From Castellaniella sp. UBA6218 (GTDB taxonomy: Bacteria > Pseudomonadota > Gammaproteobacteria > Burkholderiales > Burkholderiaceae_B), in NCBI GenBank assembly GCA_002421865.1, contig DISE01000023.1, positions 1-9,812 on the forward strand: a stretch of 9,812 nucleotides of DNA, read 5' to 3'. The translations under genes and the position numbers were made by a program. The notes beneath the pieces are model-generated. The model was not told where the DNA came from, did no database searches, and was given only the letters and a program-made list of their open reading frames with translations. The stretch's first letter is position 1, and each line of letters starts with the position of its first letter. Positions 6,175 through 9,812 of the stretch are shown here, piece by piece.

Positions 6175-7593
6175 ATGCGCCACGCGGGCCTGGGGCTGTT
6201 GCTGTGTCTGGCCGCATTCTGCGCCCAGGCGCAAACGTCTTTGCAGTCGCGTCAGGCGCAGGCCCGCGAGGACCGGCAGGCCCTGCGCGAGCAGATCGAC
6301 GCGCTGCAAAAACGGATCGAGGCGTCGGAGTCCTCGCGCGAGGACGCCAGCCGCGCGTTGCAGGCCTCCGAGCAGGCGATTTCCGACGTCAGCCGCGAAC
6401 TGGTGGAACTGGACCGGCGCCAGGCCGAGTTGCGGGACACCCTGCGCCGGCTGGACGCCGCGCGCGACCAGCAGTCCGGCGAACTTGAACGGCAGCAGAA
6501 AGCCCTGGCGGACCAGCTGCGCGCCCAGTACGCCAGCGGGCTGTCGCCCTGGACCGCGCTGCTTTCGGGACGCGACCCACAGGAGATCGGCCGCGAACTG
6601 GCCTGGCTGGCCTACGTCACCCGGTCCCGCACGCAGGCGCTCGACGCCTTGCGGAGCACGCTGGACCGGTTGACCGACCTGCGGCGGCAGACCGACGATG
6701 GCCGTCGCGATCTCGACGCGGTGCGGGCCGATGTCGAACAACGCCGCCATGATCTGCAGGCCCTGCAGGCGCAGCGTCGCGAGGTGCTGGACAAGATCCG
6801 GGCGCGGCTGGACGATGAGCGCGGTCAGGCGAAGCAGCTTCATGCGCGCGATGCGCGCCTGGGTGGCCTGATCAAGGATCTGGACGCCGAGATTGCCCGG
6901 GCCGAGGCCAGACGTCAGGCCGCGCTGAAGGCCGAGGCGGAACGCCGTGCGCGTGAGCAGGCCGCCCGCGCGCAGGCCGAAAAAGCCCGCCAGGAAAGGG
7001 AACGCGCGCGCGCCGCCGAGCAGGCGCGCCGGGTGCGCGAGCAGGCCGAGCGCCATGTGCGGACGGAAGAAGCGCCAGCACCCCGGCCGCCCGAGGATGA
7101 TCGGGATCGCGCGCCGGTTCCGCCCGCACCGGCCGTGCAGGAGCCGGCCGGGCCCAAGGCCGATGCCCGGGGCAAGGCCGACGTCGAGGCCGTGCCCGCG
7201 GACGGATTCCCTGGCCTGACCAAGGGCCTGCCTCGCCCTGTCCAGGGAGATATCCAGGGCCGTTTCGGCGCGCAGCGCCCCGAAGGCGGCCTGTGGCGCG
7301 GCATCGTGTTGCGCGCGGCGACGGGTACGCCCGTGCGCGCCGTGGCCGCCGGTCGCGTGGTGTTCTCCCATTGGCTCAGCGGTTTCGGCAATCTGCTGAT
7401 CATCGACCACGGCAAGCAATACCTCAGCATCTACGCCTACAACCAGTCCCTGTTGCGCCAGGTCGGGGACGTGGTGGCGCGTGGCGACGAGGTGGCGCGG
7501 GTCGGCGCCACGGGCGGACAGGTCGAGCCCGGTCTGTATTTCGAATTGCGACACCAGGGGGCGCCCATCAACCCCGAGGTCTGGCTGAAATAG
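6175..7593 (+). CDS. envC: EnvC-like murein hydrolase activator with degenerate LytM (M23) domain
   Basis: A 472-residue secreted protein. It has a signal peptide (GLGLLLCLAAFCAQA, cleavage near residue 19), a long coiled coil (about 22-225) and a second Arg/Ala/Glu-rich helix (about 240-295). A Pro-rich linker (about 300-330) leads to a C-terminal LytM domain (about 355-472). Active M23 peptidases bind zinc through HxxxD-type, YAH and HLH motifs. Here these positions read Trp374/Val378, Tyr422, and Gly453/Tyr455, so all ligands are lost. This is the state of E. coli EnvC, which recruits and activates cell-wall amidases at the septum together with FtsEX. The same role is inferred here; the amidase is not in the window. 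It follows gpmA by one base, and the start ATG is fixed by the signal peptide. Confidence 0.94.
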   Translation: MRHAGLGLLLCLAAFCAQAQTSLQSRQAQAREDRQALREQIDALQKRIEASESSREDASRALQASEQAISDVSRELVELDRRQAELRDTLRRLDAARDQQSGELERQQKALADQLRAQYASGLSPWTALLSGRDPQEIGRELAWLAYVTRSRTQALDALRSTLDRLTDLRRQTDDGRRDLDAVRADVEQRRHDLQALQAQRREVLDKIRARLDDERGQAKQLHARDARLGGLIKDLDAEIARAEARRQAALKAEAERRAREQAARAQAEKARQERERARAAEQARRVREQAERHVRTEEAPAPRPPEDDRDRAPVPPAPAVQEPAGPKADARGKADVEAVPADGFPGLTKGLPRPVQGDIQGRFGAQRPEGGLWRGIVLRAATGTPVRAVAAGRVVFSHWLSGFGNLLIIDHGKQYLSIYAYNQSLLRQVGDVVARGDEVARVGATGGQVEPGLYFELRHQGAPINPEVWLK

Positions 7594-7610
7594 GGCCGGG
7601 TTCCCGCGGA

Positions 7611-7642
7611 CTATTTTCCGTTTAATTTCTGTACTATGTATC
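7611..7642 (+). promoter_or_regulatory. AT-rich island, probable promoter of ctpA
   Basis: The 110-base gap between envC and ctpA has one AT-rich stretch, with TTTTCC at 7614-7619 and TACTAT at 7632-7637 (or TATGTA at 7636-7641) as possible -10 hexamers. No pair with consensus spacing and sequence stands out. ctpA may thus be read both from here and through from gpmA-envC, since no terminator is visible after envC. Confidence 0.3.
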
Positions 7643-7675
7643 CTTCATCGCCCGTGACGCGCCGGCGCTGTCGCG

Positions 7676-7691
7676 GCGATCTGATCATCGC
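7676..7691 (+). other. Short inverted repeat just upstream of the ctpA ribosome binding site
   Basis: GCGAT and ATCGC flank a 6-base loop (CTGATC). The 3' arm ends 2 bases before the AGGA of ctpA. In RNA it could form a 5-bp stem beside the Shine-Dalgarno sequence. It is short enough to be chance. Confidence 0.25.
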
Positions 7692-7693
7692 TT

Positions 7694-7697
7694 AGGA
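7694..7697 (+). promoter_or_regulatory. Ribosome binding site deciding the ctpA start
   Basis: AGGA directly abuts an ATG at 7698 and lies 6 bases before a second in-frame ATG at 7704. Only the second has workable spacing, so 7704 is chosen. Confidence 0.65.
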
Positions 7698-7703
7698 ATG
7701 TGC

Positions 7704-9215
7704 ATGAGCACTCGAAAAAATCGATCGTTGAGCTGGATTCTGACGGGCTTCCTTGGGGGCGTCCTGGTCAGTCTCGGGATTTCGGCCGTCGCCCAGAAAG
7801 GCGAACCGCTGCCGCTCAAGGCGCTGCAGCAGTTCGCCAACGTATACGGCGCGATCAAGTCCAGCTACGTCGAGCCGGTGCCCGACCAGACGCTGATCGA
7901 CGACGCGATCAAGGGCCTGTTCGCCGACCTGGATCCGCACTCGGTGTACCTGGACGAGGAAGCCTACAAGCAGATGCAGGACATCACGCGCGGGGGCTTC
8001 GGCGGGCTGGGTATCGAGATCGGCACCCAGGACGGCATGCCCAAGGTCATCGCTCCGATCGAGGACACCCCGGCGGCGCGCGCCGGCATCCTGACGGGCG
8101 ACCTGATCACCGGGATCGACGGCGAACCCACCAAGGGCATGAGCCTGAACGATGCCGTGAAGAAGATGCGCGGCGAGCCCGGCACCCCCATCGACCTGAC
8201 CATCCGGCGCGCCGGCAGTTCCAAGCCCCTGAAATTCCACATCGTGCGGGAAATGATCAAGACCCGCAGCGTGCGCGGCAAGATGCTCGATCACGACATC
8301 GCCTATGTGCGCATCAGCCAGTTCCAGGACCGCACCACGTCCGACATGGTCCGGATGCTGTCCAGCCTGTCCAAGAAGCAGGCGCCCAAGGGCCTGGTGC
8401 TGGATCTGCGCAACGACCCGGGCGGGCTGCTGGATGGCGCCATCGGCGTCGCCTCCGCCTTCCTGGAACCGGGCAAGCTGGTCGTTTCCACCAAGGGCCG
8501 CATCCCGTCCTCGAACGAGGAGTTCTACGCCCGTCCCCTGGATGGCAGCCATGGCGTGGAGGACGGCGGGCAGTTGCCCGCCTGGACGCGCACGGTGCCG
8601 ATGGTGGTGCTGGTCAACGTCGGCTCGGCCTCTGCCTCTGAAATCGTGGCCGGCGCCCTGCAGGACTACAAGCGCGCCCGCATCATCGGCAACCGCACGT
8701 TCGGCAAGGGGTCCGTACAGTCCGTCCTGCAACTGGACAAGGACACGGGCATCAAGCTCACCACGGCGCGCTACTACACGCCAAGCGGCCGTTCGATCCA
8801 GAATACGGGGGTGGAGCCCGACTATGTCGTGGACGACAGTGCCGCCGGCAACCTGTTCCGCATGCAGCGCGAGGTCGATCTGCGGCACCATCTGGAAAAC
8901 CAGCCCGGCGCCCAGGGCGCGGACGATCAGGCCGATGGCGATTTCGTCCAGGGCGAGATCAAGATGTTCGAATTCGGCGGCGCCGACGACTGGCAGTTGC
9001 GGCAGGCCGTCAATGCCCTGCAGGGGCGCCCGGTCCAGAAGTCCGATCCCGTTCAGGTGAAGCAGGCGCGCGCCGAGGCCCGGGACGCGGGGGCGGATGC
9101 GGCGGCCGGAGAAGCCCGGAAACCCGCGCAGGCGGAAAAAAAAACCCTGAATGATGCCGGTGACGGGGTCGAACGCTATCGCGTCACCCCGGAAGGACTG
9201 ATCAGGATTCCGTGA
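7704..9215 (+). CDS. ctpA: CtpA-type carboxyl-terminal processing protease (peptidase S41)
   Basis: A 503-residue periplasmic protease that trims or degrades envelope proteins from their C-termini. An N-terminal signal or anchor segment (about 8-30, ending ISAVAQ) exports it. A PDZ domain (about 95-180, with GGFGGLGIEIG) binds substrate. The S41 core carries LVLDLRNDPGGLL (231-243), the catalytic Ser310 in GSASASEI and its partner Lys335 in TFGKGSVQ; the 25-residue spacing equals that in E. coli Prc and algal CtpA. After the core, a tail from about residue 380 to 503 is rich in Gln, Asp and Ala, probably flexible, and contains an A9 tract. The start at 7704 is set by the AGGA spacing. The stop overlaps the next start by one base. 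In Pseudomonas, as I recall, ctpA also follows an envC-like gene, which suggests joint action in cell-wall turnover. Confidence 0.96.
   Translation: MSTRKNRSLSWILTGFLGGVLVSLGISAVAQKGEPLPLKALQQFANVYGAIKSSYVEPVPDQTLIDDAIKGLFADLDPHSVYLDEEAYKQMQDITRGGFGGLGIEIGTQDGMPKVIAPIEDTPAARAGILTGDLITGIDGEPTKGMSLNDAVKKMRGEPGTPIDLTIRRAGSSKPLKFHIVREMIKTRSVRGKMLDHDIAYVRISQFQDRTTSDMVRMLSSLSKKQAPKGLVLDLRNDPGGLLDGAIGVASAFLEPGKLVVSTKGRIPSSNEEFYARPLDGSHGVEDGGQLPAWTRTVPMVVLVNVGSASASEIVAGALQDYKRARIIGNRTFGKGSVQSVLQLDKDTGIKLTTARYYTPSGRSIQNTGVEPDYVVDDSAAGNLFRMQREVDLRHHLENQPGAQGADDQADGDFVQGEIKMFEFGGADDWQLRQAVNALQGRPVQKSDPVQVKQARAEARDAGADAAAGEARKPAQAEKKTLNDAGDGVERYRVTPEGLIRIP
9136..9144 (+). repeat. Nine-A homopolymer inside ctpA
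   Basis: Nine consecutive A residues within the codons for Glu-Lys-Lys-Thr near the end of ctpA. Losing one A gives a stop two codons after the Lys pair; gaining one A gives a stop after Asn-Pro-Glu. Either shift would remove the last 23 residues (481-503) and leave the protease core intact. Confidence 0.9.
9204..9207 (+). promoter_or_regulatory. Ribosome binding site of the E1-like gene, inside ctpA
   Basis: AGGA, 7 bases before the ATG at 9215, lies within the last codons of ctpA. Together with the TGATG stop/start overlap it supports coupled translation. Confidence 0.6.
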
Positions 9216-9812
9216 TGGGGGACGAATCCGTCCTGGACGACGCGCGGCTGACGCGCTATGCCCGGCATATCCTGCTCGACGAGTTCGGCATCGAAGGCCA
9301 GGAGCGTCTGCTGGCGGCCCATGCGCTGATTGTCGGCGCAGGTGGCCTGGGGTCGCCGGCGGCGCTGTACCTGGCCGCCGCGGGTGTGGGGCGGATCACG
9401 CTGGTGGACGACGACATCGTCGAGCTCAGCAACCTGCAGCGCCAGATCCTGCATGACATGGCGGGCCTGGGGCGGCCCAAGGCCGAATCGGGGCGGGACG
9501 CCTTGTGCGCGCTGAACCCCGATGTCCAGGTGCGGGCGCTGGTGGAGCGCCTGGACGAGAACCGCCTGCGCGAACGGGTTCTGGATGCCGATGTGGTGCT
9601 GGATTGCAGTGACAATTTCGCCACCCGGCATGCCATCAACCGCGCTTGCGTGGCGGCCCGCAAGCCTCTGGTTTCGGGGGCGGCGATCAAATTCTCGGGG
9701 CAGGTCAGCGTCTATGACCTGCGGGACGCGGCCGCGCCCTGCTATCACTGCCTGTTTCCCGAGGCCGACGACGTCGAGGAACTGCGTTGCGCCACCACGG
9801 GCGTGCTGGGGC
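9215..9812 (+). CDS. HesA/MoeB/ThiF family adenylyltransferase (E1-like), 5' part
   Basis: Members of this family adenylate the C-terminal Gly-Gly of a small sulfur-carrier protein, MoaD for molybdopterin or ThiS for thiamin. The frame runs off the window after 199 of roughly 250 expected residues. The nucleotide loop GAGGLGSPAALYL is at 41-53. The MoeB catalytic set is present by alignment: Arg17, Arg76 (in NLQRQ), Lys89 (in GRPKAES) and Asp133 (in LDCSDN). GAAIKFSGQVSVY follows, and CYHC (176-179) is the first half of the structural zinc site. Cys192 matches the cysteine that ThiF uses in sulfur transfer. ATG at 9215 overlaps the ctpA stop. No carrier protein is in view, so MoeB versus ThiF cannot be settled and no symbol is given. 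Confidence 0.93.
   Translation, partial: MGDESVLDDARLTRYARHILLDEFGIEGQERLLAAHALIVGAGGLGSPAALYLAAAGVGRITLVDDDIVELSNLQRQILHDMAGLGRPKAESGRDALCALNPDVQVRALVERLDENRLRERVLDADVVLDCSDNFATRHAINRACVAARKPLVSGAAIKFSGQVSVYDLRDAAAPCYHCLFPEADDVEELRCATTGVLG

Noticed and set aside
7659..7668. Perfect palindrome GCGCCGGCGC upstream of ctpA
   Set aside because: A pure G/C 10-base palindrome is expected often in this composition, and nothing pairs it with another copy or a promoter element.
7692..8891. A minus-strand open frame of 399 codons opposite ctpA
   Set aside because: It is His/Gln/Ala-rich, with the composition expected from the antisense of GC-rich coding sequence; ctpA on the plus strand has all catalytic motifs.

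Overview
The window is a gene-dense, strongly GC-rich chromosomal segment. It fits a betaproteobacterium of the order Burkholderiales, and an Alcaligenaceae-like organism (Bordetella/Achromobacter type) is my best guess. That rests on base composition, protein character and the gene order RimO / BioC-like methyltransferase / ComF / TrmL / GpsA-SecB-Grx-rhodanese / GpmA-EnvC-CtpA-MoeB/ThiF-like. I cannot fix the genus from sequence alone. There are twelve protein genes, the first and last cut by the window edges. I see no rRNA, tRNA, mobile element, CRISPR array or prophage gene. No stretch above about 110 bases lacks a gene.

Left part (1-3025): the 3' end of rimO (ribosomal protein S12 methylthiotransferase, +) runs convergently into a BioC/NDUFAF5-like SAM-dependent methyltransferase (-). 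That gene is divergent from comF (+), which is followed after 32 bases by trmL (tRNA wobble 2'-O-methyltransferase, +). trmL converges with the next block.

Middle part (3051-5332, all -): a tight operon transcribed right to left, rhodanese-like membrane protein, grxC, secB, gpsA, with gaps of 15, 48 and 17 bases. It joins thiol redox, the Sec export chaperone and glycerol-3-phosphate supply for phospholipids. The same order (yibN-grxC-secB-gpsA) is known from E. coli. The rhodanese-like protein has Asp where the catalytic Cys should be.

Right part (5421-9812, all +): gpmA, envC, ctpA and a MoeB/ThiF-like E1 enzyme. gpmA and envC are 1 base apart, and ctpA and the E1 gene share one base of overlapping stop and start (TGATG). 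EnvC has a LytM domain that has lost every zinc ligand, so it should be an amidase activator and not a hydrolase. CtpA is a periplasmic Ser/Lys protease with a long Ala-rich tail that contains a nine-A run. The 88-base gap at 5333-5420 carries face-to-face -10 elements for the two divergent blocks.

This is essentially a conserved housekeeping locus. I found no convincing undescribed system. The points most worth a second look are the Cys-less rhodanese, the A9 tract in ctpA, the use of gpmA in a slot held by the unrelated gpmI in gammaproteobacteria, and the uncertain substrate of the BioC-like methyltransferase.
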